Below, piece by piece: positions 43,868 through 51,758 of a stretch of DNA of 64,000 nucleotides. How positions within the stretch are numbered: position 1 is the first letter of the stretch; every line of letters starts with the position of its first letter. The notes under the pieces were generated by a model. The model saw only the letters and a list, made by a program, of their open reading frames with translations, had not been told where the DNA came from and searched no databases. The translations under genes and the position numbers were made by a program. The DNA is from an uncultured Blastocatellia bacterium (GTDB lineage: Bacteria; Acidobacteriota; Blastocatellia; Pyrinomonadales; Pyrinomonadaceae), in the NCBI GenBank assembly GCA_946480785.1, contig CAMLLD010000013.1:1-64000 (forward strand). Reading direction: 5' to 3'.

Positions 43868-44104
43868 ATGACGACTCTGACGATTCAAATCCCTGAAAGC
43901 CTTGCTCAGAAAATTCGCGAATACGCGGTTCGCGAAGGCGTGAGTATCGATCAGTTCCTATCTTCCGCAGCGGCAGAGAAGTTAAGCGCCCTGATGACTG
44001 TTGGGCATTTGCGCGAGCGCGCCCCGCGCGCAAACTGTGAAGATTTTGTCCACTTTCTGGATTCCTCGCCTAGCGAGCCTCCGATAACTGGCGACGAACC
44101 TTAA
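43868..44104 (+). CDS. Ribbon-helix-helix antitoxin-like protein (orphan)
   Basis: A 78-residue protein: 'TTLTIQIPESLAQKIREYAVREGVSIDQFLSSAAAEKLSAL' is the classic strand-helix-helix DNA-binding fold used by antitoxins and small regulators. The tail (VHFLDSSPSEPPITGDEP) could bind a partner. No toxin gene follows; the next gene is on the opposite strand. Start at ATG 43868. Confidence 0.75.
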   Translation: MTTLTIQIPESLAQKIREYAVREGVSIDQFLSSAAAEKLSALMTVGHLRERAPRANCEDFVHFLDSSPSEPPITGDEP

Positions 44105-44142
44105 CACCCAGTGGTTGTTCCTAACTTTGTTCTCTAAACCGA

Positions 44143-44514
44143 CTAAGCGGTGACGGTTTCACCAATCAACACGTCCGCGGGAATACCTAACCCTTCATGT
44201 AGGCGGCGAATCATTGGCAGCGTAAGTTGCCGCTTATGGTTGAGAACTTCTGCTACTCGGGCTCTGCTTCCGATAAATGATTCAAGATCGCGTCGTGAGA
44301 GACCACGCTGCTCCATGGCAAATAGAATAGCTTCGACTGGATCCGGCAAGTCAATGGGCCAATGCTTCTCTTCCCAAGCCTCCACCAGAGTGACTAGCAC
44401 ATCGAGCCGATCGCCCTCTGGGGCGTTCGGCCGAGCATCCATCAGACTGTCGATTTCTTTTAGCGCTTTACGATAGTCCCGCTCGGTTTTAATCGGCTTA
44501 ATCTCCATGCTCAT
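44143..44514 (-). CDS. higA: HigA-type antitoxin (HTH)
   Basis: A 123-residue protein with the HigA layout: N-terminal 'IKPIKTERDYRKALKEIDSLMDARPNAPEGDRLDVLVTLVEAWEEKHWPI' and a C-terminal Xre-type helix-turn-helix 'AMEQRGLSRRDLESFIGSRARVAEVLNHKRQLTLPMIRRLHEGLGIPADVL'. It neutralises HigB and represses the operon. The gene is intact, although the toxin upstream is frameshifted. Its ATG (44512-44514) would overlap the original toxin stop TGA in an ATGA. Confidence 0.92.
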   Translation of the reverse strand: MSMEIKPIKTERDYRKALKEIDSLMDARPNAPEGDRLDVLVTLVEAWEEKHWPIDLPDPVEAILFAMEQRGLSRRDLESFIGSRARVAEVLNHKRQLTLPMIRRLHEGLGIPADVLIGETVTA

Positions 44515-44779
44515 ACCTCTTCGACGTTAATTCGATCATATTGTCCGGGGTACCAATAAATCGAATATATATAACCCTGTATGCATAATTTACTCTGACC
44601 ACCAACCGATACTTGTTTCCACAAATATTGAAAACCACACGATTGTTCCCGACGATACTCGCTGTACGAAATGCAGCTTTGATCTCCGCAGGAGTTGCCC
44701 AATCCGCGTTCGACGCTTCTCTAAACCAACTTTTGAGCGACTGCTCCGCATCGCTATTTTGAGGCTTTTCCCAAAACAA
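44498..44779 (-). pseudogene. higB: HigB-type mRNA interferase, frameshifted at both ends
   Basis: The central part is typical HigB: 'LKSWFREASNADWATPAEIKAAFRTASIVGNNRVVFNICGNKYRLVVRVNY ... VIYIRFIGT'. HigB cleaves ribosome-bound mRNA. The C-terminus of this frame (PDNMIELTSKRYEHGD) is foreign, whereas the +2 frame gives GQYDRINVEEV and a TGA overlapping the higA ATG, exactly the family ending. One base is missing in the CCCC run at 44547-44550. At the 5' end the frame starts only with TTG after a stop, although 'ALRLFWE' upstream belongs to the family. Probably inactive, or a sequencing error. Confidence 0.8.
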
Positions 44780-45315
44780 CCGCAGTGCTTAAAGAAATTA
44801 TCGGCTTCGATCGCGGCCGGGTTCTTTGAGGCGGCCGGCACGACTGGACGTTTATGAAAAATCGGCCGGCGTGGTGAAGCCGGTTTGTTTTCGGGTTCTC
44901 TAGCGGTTAGCAAACATTGAGCGCGAGTCTCGGTTGTTCCGACCAGCCCGCAAACGTCACGAGGAAAAAGCAGCGTTAGAACGCCGAACCTGAACCAGGG
45001 AACATCGTGGCACGCAGAATAAACGAAACAGCAACACCTAACAAGATCGGTCCAGGCGATGTGTTACGGAGGGTGTCTTAGAGGGTGCTTCAGGAGCGGG
45101 TCTCCGGACCGTGTACCGCATGGCCCGGGCGTGTTTTGAACATTGCCGGAGCGTGTTTCAGCATTGCTCGCCTACATCAAAGTTGTTAGAATCCCGGGCC
45201 ATCCGTTCTGACTAGGCCCGCCACACTCGAAGGCAAACGCACCATTGCCGCATTTCCGGGCGGGTAAACTATTTCGGTACTTCGCTATTGGGCCAGCAAA
45301 ACGGCTTTCCTCGAA
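44780..45315. other. Non-coding stretch, nothing recognised
   Basis: About 530 bases between the toxin and the kinase gene. I see no supported gene or terminator. Short echoes such as 'gcgtgttttgaacattgccggagcg' and 'gcgtgtttcagcattgctcg' near 45130-45170 hint at degenerate repeats only. Confidence 0.5.
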
Positions 45316-47559
45316 ATGAGAGAATGTCCCTCCTGTTTTTACTGTTACGACGACACGGTGGTTCAGTGCCCCAGTGACCAGTATTCGACATTCCATTCGT
45401 TGCCCGGCAGCAATGCGCTAGATGGCAAGTATGTACTTGAACGCCGGCTCGGCGAAGGCGGGATGGGAATTGTCTACAAGGCGCATCACAAATTCCTCAA
45501 AATTACTCGCGCCGTCAAAACAATCAAACCTGAGCTCATAGGTAACGACGCATCGTTCGTGAAGCGGTTCCATCTGGAAGCGATGGCCGCAGCTGCAATT
45601 GGTCACCCCAACATAATCGCTGTCCTAGATTATGGATTACTGGGAGACAAAATACCTTACATCGTAATGGAATTTGTTGAGGGCATGTCGCTCGAGACGT
45701 TGATAATAAACAAGGTGCGATTCACTCCGGAGGAAGCACTTGAATACATGCAAGTGATAACTTCAGCACTCGCCGCGGCCCACAAACACGGCATCGTTCA
45801 CCGCGATCTCAAACCACTCAATATCATGATCGAATCCGGCGGGTCGGTGCGCGAGCAGATTCGCATTCTCGATTTTGGTCTCGCCAAGATCAAGTCTTCC
45901 GATCTGTTTGGTTCGTTCGTTGCCGCCAAGACAGTGGGCATCGTCGGTTCGCCTGCCTACATGGCGCCGGAGCAATGGTCCGGCGAAGAGACCGATCGAC
46001 GATGTGACGTTTACAGCCTGGGCATAATTCTGCATGAGATGCTGACGGGAGACGTACCTTTCAAAGGCCCCAACATTCCGTCGATTATGAAGAAGCACTT
46101 GATGGCTCCCCCTCCGGCGTTGGCAACTCCTGAATCAGGTATATCACCGGAGGTTGAAAAGGTGGTCCATCGCGCGCTTGAGAAGCAACCGGAGACACGT
46201 ACATCGTCGGTGGAACAATTCATCGCAGAGTTCGAACAGGCAGTTCTCAACCCAACCCCGATGGAGAACGCTAAGGGAAAGAGACGCAGCACTGCCAAAG
46301 CCACCACAGACACTCGACGTCGTAGAACGAATCAAATAACACCCGATAAATCAGATTCTTCTGACGCTCCGGTAAAGGCTCATGTAAAAGTAAGCGAAGG
46401 AGCCGCACATCCAGTCTTTGCTCAGGGTGTGAGCACTCTCCGTTCATCAGTTCCGCATATCGAAAGTGAAAATGACGCGGAGAAGCTGCCCCACATTTTA
46501 ACTCCGTTATCGACCAATGAGCCGGAGTCATTGCCCAACCCAAGTGAACCAGCAAATCACAAGGTAGAAGAGAGCGTGCCTACCAAAGGCACTGAAAAGG
46601 CTGACGCACACGGTCGTGGAAGCACACTTCTTGTTCGTGCTCCAACCGAGCAGCGGTTACTCGGTCGCGTAGCGATCAGTCAGCAGAGCCTTGTAGGAAA
46701 CTTCTTTAGAAAGCGATTTGCCGTTCCGGTCGTCGCGGGAGTCACAGTTCTCGGCTTGATCGTTCTTGCCGCCTTTGTTTATTCGCGAAAAGGACTCGAA
46801 CCACCTGTGCTGCGATCGGAAGCCTCCGCGGCAACTAACACAAAGCGCGAGATGGTTTTGATCGAAGGCGGCACTTTCACAATAGGCTGGAACCAGGGGA
46901 AGGACCAAAAGGGAGAGCACACGGTTACAGTACCGTCCTTTTATTTAGACAAGTATGAAGTCACTAACGCTGAGTATGCCGAGTTCATTAAGGATACCGG
47001 CAGACAAGCGCCGGCGATCGATCCCACGGTAAGGGGAACTTATTTCTGGGAAGCGTGGAGCGGCAACAATCCACCACCAGGTCGTGAACATTGGCCCGTG
47101 GTTAATGTTTCACCCAAAGATGTGGAGGCCTATGCAACGTGGCTTTCGCAGCGCGACAATGTCGTTTACCGCTTGCCAACGGAAGAAGAGTGGGAGTTTG
47201 CGGCTCGTAATGGCTCCAAAGATTCTTTGTTCCCATGGGGGAACTCGTGGGAAGAAGGACGGGCGAATATAAATGAGAGGAAGAGTCCGGTAAACGTGGG
47301 CTCTTTTCCGCAAGGTGGGACTCAACTCAGAGTACAAGACATGATTGGCAACGTCTGGGAATGGACGTCGTCGAAACCACATTTTTACGACAATAGACTC
47401 GTCGAGCCCTATCTCAAAAATGCTCGCGTGGTAAGGGGCGGTTCATATTACGAGAAGATCAATAGTGAGTTTTTCAACGCTACCGATCGTTATTGGTTTG
47501 GTGACGAAAATTTCAAATTCCCCACAATCGGTTTCCGGCTTGCTCGTGATGTGCGGTAG
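45316..47559 (+). CDS. Serine/threonine protein kinase fused to an FGE-sulfatase (SUMF1) domain
   Basis: A 747-residue protein. N-terminal zinc ribbon 'CPSCFYCYDDTVVQCPSD'; kinase domain about 35-310 with 'LGEGGMGIVYKA', Lys in 'AVKTIKPE', 'HGIVHRDLKPLNIMIES', 'ILDFGLAKI', 'SPAYMAPEQW'. A Ser/Lys-rich linker leads to one transmembrane helix (VPVVAGVTVLGLIVLAAFVY, about 470-490) and an extracytoplasmic formylglycine-generating-enzyme-like domain: 'MVLIEGGTFTIGWNQ', 'VPSFYLDKYEVTNAEYAEF', 'YRLPTEEEWEFAARNG', 'GNVWEWTSS', 'VVRGGSYYEK', 'IGFRLARD'. The FGE fold probably senses a ligand rather than catalyses, as in other fused kinases. Confidence 0.92.
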   Translation: MRECPSCFYCYDDTVVQCPSDQYSTFHSLPGSNALDGKYVLERRLGEGGMGIVYKAHHKFLKITRAVKTIKPELIGNDASFVKRFHLEAMAAAAIGHPNIIAVLDYGLLGDKIPYIVMEFVEGMSLETLIINKVRFTPEEALEYMQVITSALAAAHKHGIVHRDLKPLNIMIESGGSVREQIRILDFGLAKIKSSDLFGSFVAAKTVGIVGSPAYMAPEQWSGEETDRRCDVYSLGIILHEMLTGDVPFKGPNIPSIMKKHLMAPPPALATPESGISPEVEKVVHRALEKQPETRTSSVEQFIAEFEQAVLNPTPMENAKGKRRSTAKATTDTRRRRTNQITPDKSDSSDAPVKAHVKVSEGAAHPVFAQGVSTLRSSVPHIESENDAEKLPHILTPLSTNEPESLPNPSEPANHKVEESVPTKGTEKADAHGRGSTLLVRAPTEQRLLGRVAISQQSLVGNFFRKRFAVPVVAGVTVLGLIVLAAFVYSRKGLEPPVLRSEASAATNTKREMVLIEGGTFTIGWNQGKDQKGEHTVTVPSFYLDKYEVTNAEYAEFIKDTGRQAPAIDPTVRGTYFWEAWSGNNPPPGREHWPVVNVSPKDVEAYATWLSQRDNVVYRLPTEEEWEFAARNGSKDSLFPWGNSWEEGRANINERKSPVNVGSFPQGGTQLRVQDMIGNVWEWTSSKPHFYDNRLVEPYLKNARVVRGGSYYEKINSEFFNATDRYWFGDENFKFPTIGFRLARDVR

Positions 47560-47580
47560 CTCGGCGCGAACGTCCGAACT

Positions 47581-47680
47581 TCAGTGCCCTTTGGGTTGAC
47601 TGAACAAGTCATCGAAGCTCTCAAGAAACTGCGTTTCCAGCCCGCCGTACTCGGCGCGCAGCAAGTGTGCACGGCGCTTT
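47581..47680 (-). pseudogene. Possible short coding remnant
   Basis: Between the kinase and DUF5946 genes the minus strand reads RRAHLLRAEYGGLETQFLES and FDDLFSQPKGH before a TGA, with plausible protein composition but no ATG and no ribosome binding site. It could be the tail of a lost gene. I recognise no family. Confidence 0.25.
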
Positions 47681-47696
47681 CACCTTAGCGTTTACA

Positions 47697-48212
47697 TCAT
47701 TCCATCTGTAGAGATTGCGAGACGAGGCGCGCCACTTGGGTGTGGTATGCGGACCAGGAGTGCCACACGGCTTGAGACCACTCTTTTACAACGCGGATGT
47801 GATCTTCGGTGGAATCGCAGAGAGCGACGTCGAAGACGGTTGTCGTCGCGCGTTCCGCAGGTGGTTCGTAGTGCGGCCACACTTCCACAGCCGCGACGAG
47901 ACGTTGAAGTAACGGCGGGATGTACGGTGAGCGAATTCCCTTCTCGAGTGCGAGGTAGAGTCCAAAGAGGTGAACGTCGAGAGACTTGTCAGGATGTGGT
48001 CCACCAGCGTGTTGCACCGCGTATGAATCGACTGTCATTTGATGGACCTGGCCAAACAGAAACGCGTTGCTGTACTCGGTCGCGAGCACTTCAGTGTACA
48101 AGTCCCAGCACTCGTCACTCACGTTGTAATAACCGCGCGAAGTAGTCTTCGTCTCGCGCGCGGGCATCCGCAAGCCGCAACCAGCACAAGTAGTTTCTTC
48201 AAGCACCGTCAT
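47697..48212 (-). CDS. DUF5946 family protein
   Basis: A 171-residue protein with the DUF5946 pattern: a short zinc-ribbon-like 'TCAGCGLRMPARETK', 'SDECWDLYTEVLATEYSNAFLFGQVHQMTVDSYAVQHAGG', 'SLDVHLFGLYLALEKGI', and the C-terminal 'TVFDVALCDSTEDHIRVVKEWSQAVWHSWSAYHTQVARLV'. Function unknown; members are soluble proteins often in actinobacteria and acidobacteria. I choose ATG 48212; a GTG at 48314 would add 34 unrelated residues. Confidence 0.8.
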   Translation of the reverse strand: MTVLEETTCAGCGLRMPARETKTTSRGYYNVSDECWDLYTEVLATEYSNAFLFGQVHQMTVDSYAVQHAGGPHPDKSLDVHLFGLYLALEKGIRSPYIPPLLQRLVAAVEVWPHYEPPAERATTTVFDVALCDSTEDHIRVVKEWSQAVWHSWSAYHTQVARLVSQSLQME

Positions 48213-48388
48213 AGAACGTGCATACGCGAGCGTCAACAAAGAGTTTCGCAAAGCCTCACAAACCGCATCCGAACACTCGCATTTCGCACGCGACTTCTTC
48301 GATGAAACCAACACAAAAACGCCGCCGTACTAATCTCGACTAAGCCGATCTCCGCAAGCTCGTCCGAAATTTCAAAGGAAAATCACAG

Positions 48389-49693
48389 ATGATCCGATCA
48401 TTAGTACTCTTACTACTAACCGTTCCCACTACGCTGGCCCAATCGACGTTTCACGGCGACGCCGCTCGCACCGGAGTTTACCCAACTGCCGGCCCGCAAC
48501 AAGTAACCGGAACAAAGTGGACGTTCAAAACTGACGGACCAATCATCGGTTCGCCCGCGATCGCCGACGGCGTGGTCTACATCGGCAGCACTGACGGAAA
48601 TCTCTACGCAGTCGATCAGGAATCCGGAAAGCAAAAGTGGAAGTTCAAAACGTTCGCCGCGCGCCAGGTCACTTCATCACCAACGATCGCGAATGGCCTC
48701 GTCTACTTCGGCGGCTTCGACGGGATTCTTTACGCCGTCGACGCCCAATCAGGCACGTTGAAATGGACCTTCGTATCCGAGTATGAGCGACGCTTCGAAG
48801 GCAAACGGCTGCACGGCTATCCCTCCGGCTTCCAAACCATTCCCGATTCATGGGACATCTACACGTCTTCGCCCGCGGTCGCGAACGGACGCGTTTATAT
48901 CGGCAGCGGCGACGGAAATGTTTACTGCGTCGACGCCTTAACTGGCATTCTGCAATGGAAGTTTGCTACCGGCGACATCGTTCATGCCTCGCCGGCAGTC
49001 GCAAACAACACCGTCTACATCGGTAGCTGGGACAGTTATCTTTACGCGCTCGACGCCGACACGGGCCAGGAAAAATGGCGCTTCAAAACCGGCGAAGACG
49101 CCTACATCCACAATCAACAGGGCTTTCAATCTTCACCCGCGATCGCCGACGGAACTATCTATGTCGGTTGTCGTGACGGACACCTCTACGCAGTCGATGC
49201 CGCGACCGGTCGCAAACGTTGGGACTATCCGACAAACAAAGGCTGGGTCAACAGCACACCCGCGATCCGCAGCGGCGTGGTCTACGCGGGCACATCGGAT
49301 GGCTACCGCTTCTTCGCGCTCGACGCGAAAACGGGCCGATTGAAATTCACTGTCGATGCAAAAGGCGCGGTATTCTCATCGCCTGCGCTTGCCGGCGACG
49401 TGGCTTACGTCGGCGTATCGAACGGGCGCTTGCTCGCAGTTGATATCAAGTCGGGCAAACTGTCCTGGGACTTTCAGACTGAGGGATCGAAACAGGATCC
49501 GTTGAAGATGCTGAAGCCGGACGGCAGTTTGAACAACGACGCGATCTACGCGCGTTACTTCGGTGATTACCAGGACATGGTGCTGGCGTTTTATCGCGTG
49601 TTCTCGGTCGGCGCAATCTGGTCTTCACCAGTCGTTGATAAAGGAGTGGTCTACTTCGGTAGTACTGACGGGTTGCTGTATGCGGTTAATTGA
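48389..49693 (+). CDS. PQQ-binding-like beta-propeller secreted protein
   Basis: A 434-residue protein with a short signal peptide (SLVLLLLTVPTTLAQ). Eight-blade propeller repeats of the form 'GSPAIADGVVYIGSTDGNLYAVDQESGKQKWKF' recur about seven times with the tryptophan-docking 'W-x-F' and 'G-x-x-D-G-x-L-Y-A-V/L-D' signatures. Without dehydrogenase domains or PQQ ligands visible it is probably a structural or binding propeller (BamB/YfgL-like). AAAGGAA precedes the ATG. A decayed copy of its last 25 codons lies at 50225-50331. Confidence 0.9.
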   Translation: MIRSLVLLLLTVPTTLAQSTFHGDAARTGVYPTAGPQQVTGTKWTFKTDGPIIGSPAIADGVVYIGSTDGNLYAVDQESGKQKWKFKTFAARQVTSSPTIANGLVYFGGFDGILYAVDAQSGTLKWTFVSEYERRFEGKRLHGYPSGFQTIPDSWDIYTSSPAVANGRVYIGSGDGNVYCVDALTGILQWKFATGDIVHASPAVANNTVYIGSWDSYLYALDADTGQEKWRFKTGEDAYIHNQQGFQSSPAIADGTIYVGCRDGHLYAVDAATGRKRWDYPTNKGWVNSTPAIRSGVVYAGTSDGYRFFALDAKTGRLKFTVDAKGAVFSSPALAGDVAYVGVSNGRLLAVDIKSGKLSWDFQTEGSKQDPLKMLKPDGSLNNDAIYARYFGDYQDMVLAFYRVFSVGAIWSSPVVDKGVVYFGSTDGLLYAVN

Positions 49694-49741
49694 GCGGCTG
49701 GAATTCGTTCGCGTGTGTGGAGTTTCCGCACCGCGAGCGTT

Positions 49742-49936
49742 TCACCTGTATTTCTCGCGGGCGGCTTGAGCTTCTTCAATACTGCGAAACTTGAACACGC
49801 CGCGCGGATAATGCTTGGGCGCGATGGCCCACCAACGAGCACAGTGTCGCAGGAACCGCTCGAAGTTTGACCCTCGCAACTCCGGAGCAGGAGCTTTGTT
49901 CATCTCCTCGATCGAACGGAACTTCTGGACGGACAT
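49742..49936 (-). CDS. Small protein paired with a nucleotidyltransferase
   Basis: A 64-residue basic protein: 'SVQKFRSIEEMNKAPAPELRG' and a C-terminal 'YPRGVFKFRSIEEAQAAREKYR'. Small proteins of this shape, with a repeated 'K-F/Y-R-S-I-E-E' motif, are frequently found next to MNT-type nucleotidyltransferase genes; whether they act as toxin or antitoxin is unknown to me. A strong GAGGAGGG lies just before the ATG, itself inside the end of the preceding degraded gene. Confidence 0.7.
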   Translation of the reverse strand: MSVQKFRSIEEMNKAPAPELRGSNFERFLRHCARWWAIAPKHYPRGVFKFRSIEEAQAAREKYR

Positions 49937-49937
49937 C

Positions 49938-50202
49938 TCAACCCTCCTCTTCCAAACCGAAGCGTTCGCGTAAGCAGATCGCTTGATGATATCTCGTTGA
50001 TGTTTGGGTCACCTTCGTACACTGCACGTAACGCCGCGCGCAACTTCTCGACGTTTTCCGGCGTCGCGCGGATGAAAAGATCAAGAGCTTCAGTCGTTCT
50101 AACGAGACCGTGAAATCCCATAGCTGCGGCGCCAATGAGCACGTACTCGAGTCCGGCCGACTCGAATGCTCGGAGCACACGGATGACTTCATCTCGGTCC
50201 AT
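49938..50202 (-). pseudogene. MNT-type nucleotidyltransferase, internally deleted
   Basis: The first 85 codons read like a small nucleotidyltransferase domain: 'VIRVLRAFESAGLEYVLIGAAAMGFHGLVRTTEALDLFI', with the G-x-x-A-M and D-L-F positions, then 'DPNINEISSSDLLTR'. The frame then runs into nonsense (FGRGGLRCPSRSSVRSRR). In another frame the DNA just before the next gene reads LRERFGLEEEG and stops, the typical end of this family. About 80-100 codons of the middle are therefore missing. Also note Asp-x-Asp is replaced by A-L-D. Inactive. Confidence 0.75.
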
Positions 50203-50224
50203 ATCGGAAGGATAACGCGTTCAT

Positions 50225-50331
50225 GGAGGCTGCGTCACTGGCCAGCACCACTCGTTAATAAAGTGATGGTATATTTTGGCAGTACTGATGGGTCGCTATA
50301 TGCCATTAATTGGAAGCTGCGAATTAGCTAA
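50225..50331 (+). pseudogene. Remnant of a PQQ-type propeller 3' end
   Basis: The frame reads 'LVNKVMVYFGSTDGSLYAIN' before a stop at 50329-50331, nearly the same as the last blade 'VVDKGVVYFGSTDGLLYAVN' of the gene ending at 49693. There is no upstream gene body. The nucleotidyltransferase cassette thus sits between two copies of this 3' end. Confidence 0.75.
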
Positions 50332-50336
50332 GACTC

Positions 50337-51479
50337 ATGTCAAACCTAACGCCTGAAGAATTGGAGTTTGAGAACAGCGAGATGGATGACTCGACCTCTC
50401 GTGCCCCGGAAGAAATAGTGCGCGAGTTCATCGATCAGGTGCCGCTCTTGTCGCCTGTCGAGATTTCCAGCGAGTTGGAACAGCTCGGTTACAAGGGCCA
50501 GAACGATCAGCGTCGCGCGCTTTCGCTGATGGCCTATCGCCACGTGCGCCGGCTAAAAAGGATTTATCTCGAAGGCGAGTCGCCCAATAATCTGCCGCCG
50601 AAGCAGAATGTTCTGATGCTTGGTCCAACGGGATGCGGCAAGACCTTCATGGTTGAGCTCTTGTTTCAGAACATCCTGAAACTTCCCACCGTGATCGTGG
50701 ATATCACCAGCTTTACGGAGAGTGGTTACATCGGCGACGACGTGCGCACGATCCTCACGCGGTTGATGCTGAATGCAAACGGAAACCAGCATCTGGCCGA
50801 ATGTGGAGTTGTTTGTCTCGATGAGTTTGACAAGATCGCGTCGTCGAGTAGCAATGCGCGCTTTGCCGGTCAGGGTACGACAAAAGATGTTTCGGGCTAC
50901 GGCGTGCAACGTGAGTTGTTGGGAATGATGCACGGAGCGGATGTCGTGGTGGCGATGGACTATGGGTTTTCGGAGTATGGCCGCCGCATTCAGATCTCTA
51001 CTCACAATATTCCGTTCATAGCGTGTGGAGCGTTTTCGGGTATGGATGAACTGCTGCGCGAAAACCGCAGCAACATCGGATTTCGCAATGCGGCTGGGGA
51101 AGACTTGAGCCAGTTAACCCTGGATGAGGTTGGCTCGTTTCAGAAGTTCGGCTTCCTGCCGGAATTGATTGGCAGGTTTTCGCGCATCATTAGTTTCCCG
51201 AAGTTGTCGACTGAAACACTGAAGCAGATTCTGCAGGAAAACGTGCTGCCGCAATTCAGCAATGAATTCAAAGGCGAAGATCTCGAGCTGGTCGTGTCAG
51301 AAGCCGCGCTCGATCATCTGGTGGGGCGCAGTGAAAAACGAAACACCGGCGCGCGCGGCTTGCAGACTGAGTTGGTCGCGGCGGTCGAGCGAGCAGCGTT
51401 TGAGACGTTTGGGCAGAAGAAGAATGCGCGCGTGGTGATTGATGTGCAGGATGGGCAGCTCACGAGCGAGGTTTCTTAG
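50337..51479 (+). CDS. ClpX-like AAA+ ATPase
   Basis: A 380-residue protein of the ClpX/HslU group. Walker A 'GPTGCGKT' at residues 96-103, 'ITSFTESGYIGDDVRTILTRL', Walker B 'CGVVCLDEFDKIA', a pore-loop region 'GYGVQRELLGMMHGADV', 'FGFLPELIGRFSRIISFPKL' and the sensor-2 'RNTGARGLQTELV'. It lacks the N-terminal Cys4 zinc domain of housekeeping ClpX, and I see no IGF-type ClpP loop, so it may work without ClpP as an unfoldase. No protease gene is adjacent. Confidence 0.88.
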   Translation: MSNLTPEELEFENSEMDDSTSRAPEEIVREFIDQVPLLSPVEISSELEQLGYKGQNDQRRALSLMAYRHVRRLKRIYLEGESPNNLPPKQNVLMLGPTGCGKTFMVELLFQNILKLPTVIVDITSFTESGYIGDDVRTILTRLMLNANGNQHLAECGVVCLDEFDKIASSSSNARFAGQGTTKDVSGYGVQRELLGMMHGADVVVAMDYGFSEYGRRIQISTHNIPFIACGAFSGMDELLRENRSNIGFRNAAGEDLSQLTLDEVGSFQKFGFLPELIGRFSRIISFPKLSTETLKQILQENVLPQFSNEFKGEDLELVVSEAALDHLVGRSEKRNTGARGLQTELVAAVERAAFETFGQKKNARVVIDVQDGQLTSEVS

Positions 51480-51502
51480 GCCTTCGTTTTAACGCACGGT
51501 GG

Positions 51503-51673
51503 TCATCCGCGTCGACGAAGAAGCATCAGCACAAACAACAGCAGACCGACAAGGATGAGCACGATCGATCCCGGCCAGATGAACCACCCGCGATCACTGC
51601 TATAACCTCCAACCACGATACAACCAGTGGACGCGAGTAGCAGCACCGCTGCAATTGCAAATCTTAATTTCAA
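51503..51673 (-). CDS. Small lipoprotein with C-terminal transmembrane helix
   Basis: A 56-residue reading frame starting at TTG 51673: signal and lipobox 'LKLRFAIAAVLLLASTGC', a short 'IVVGGYSSDRGWFIWPG' exposed part, then a helix 'SIVLILVGLLLFVLML' and a basic LRRRG end. The stop is TGA at 51503-51505. The signal-Cys-helix design is convincing for so short a gene. It lies downstream of the DUF3618 gene on the same strand, 86 bases away, and may belong to that membrane-protein operon. Confidence 0.6.
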   Translation of the reverse strand: MKLRFAIAAVLLLASTGCIVVGGYSSDRGWFIWPGSIVLILVGLLLFVLMLLRRRG

Positions 51674-51758
51674 ATCGATGCCATCCCCATCGAGCGGGCG
51701 TAAGCATAAAGCTGGGGCGCAAGCCCAAGCCTTATGCTGTCGTCCTCAGCTTCGCTGT

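Noticed and set aside
44590..44913. Second minus-strand frame over the toxin gene
   Set aside because: It overlaps HigB in another frame; only its possible start region matters as evidence for the 5' frameshift.
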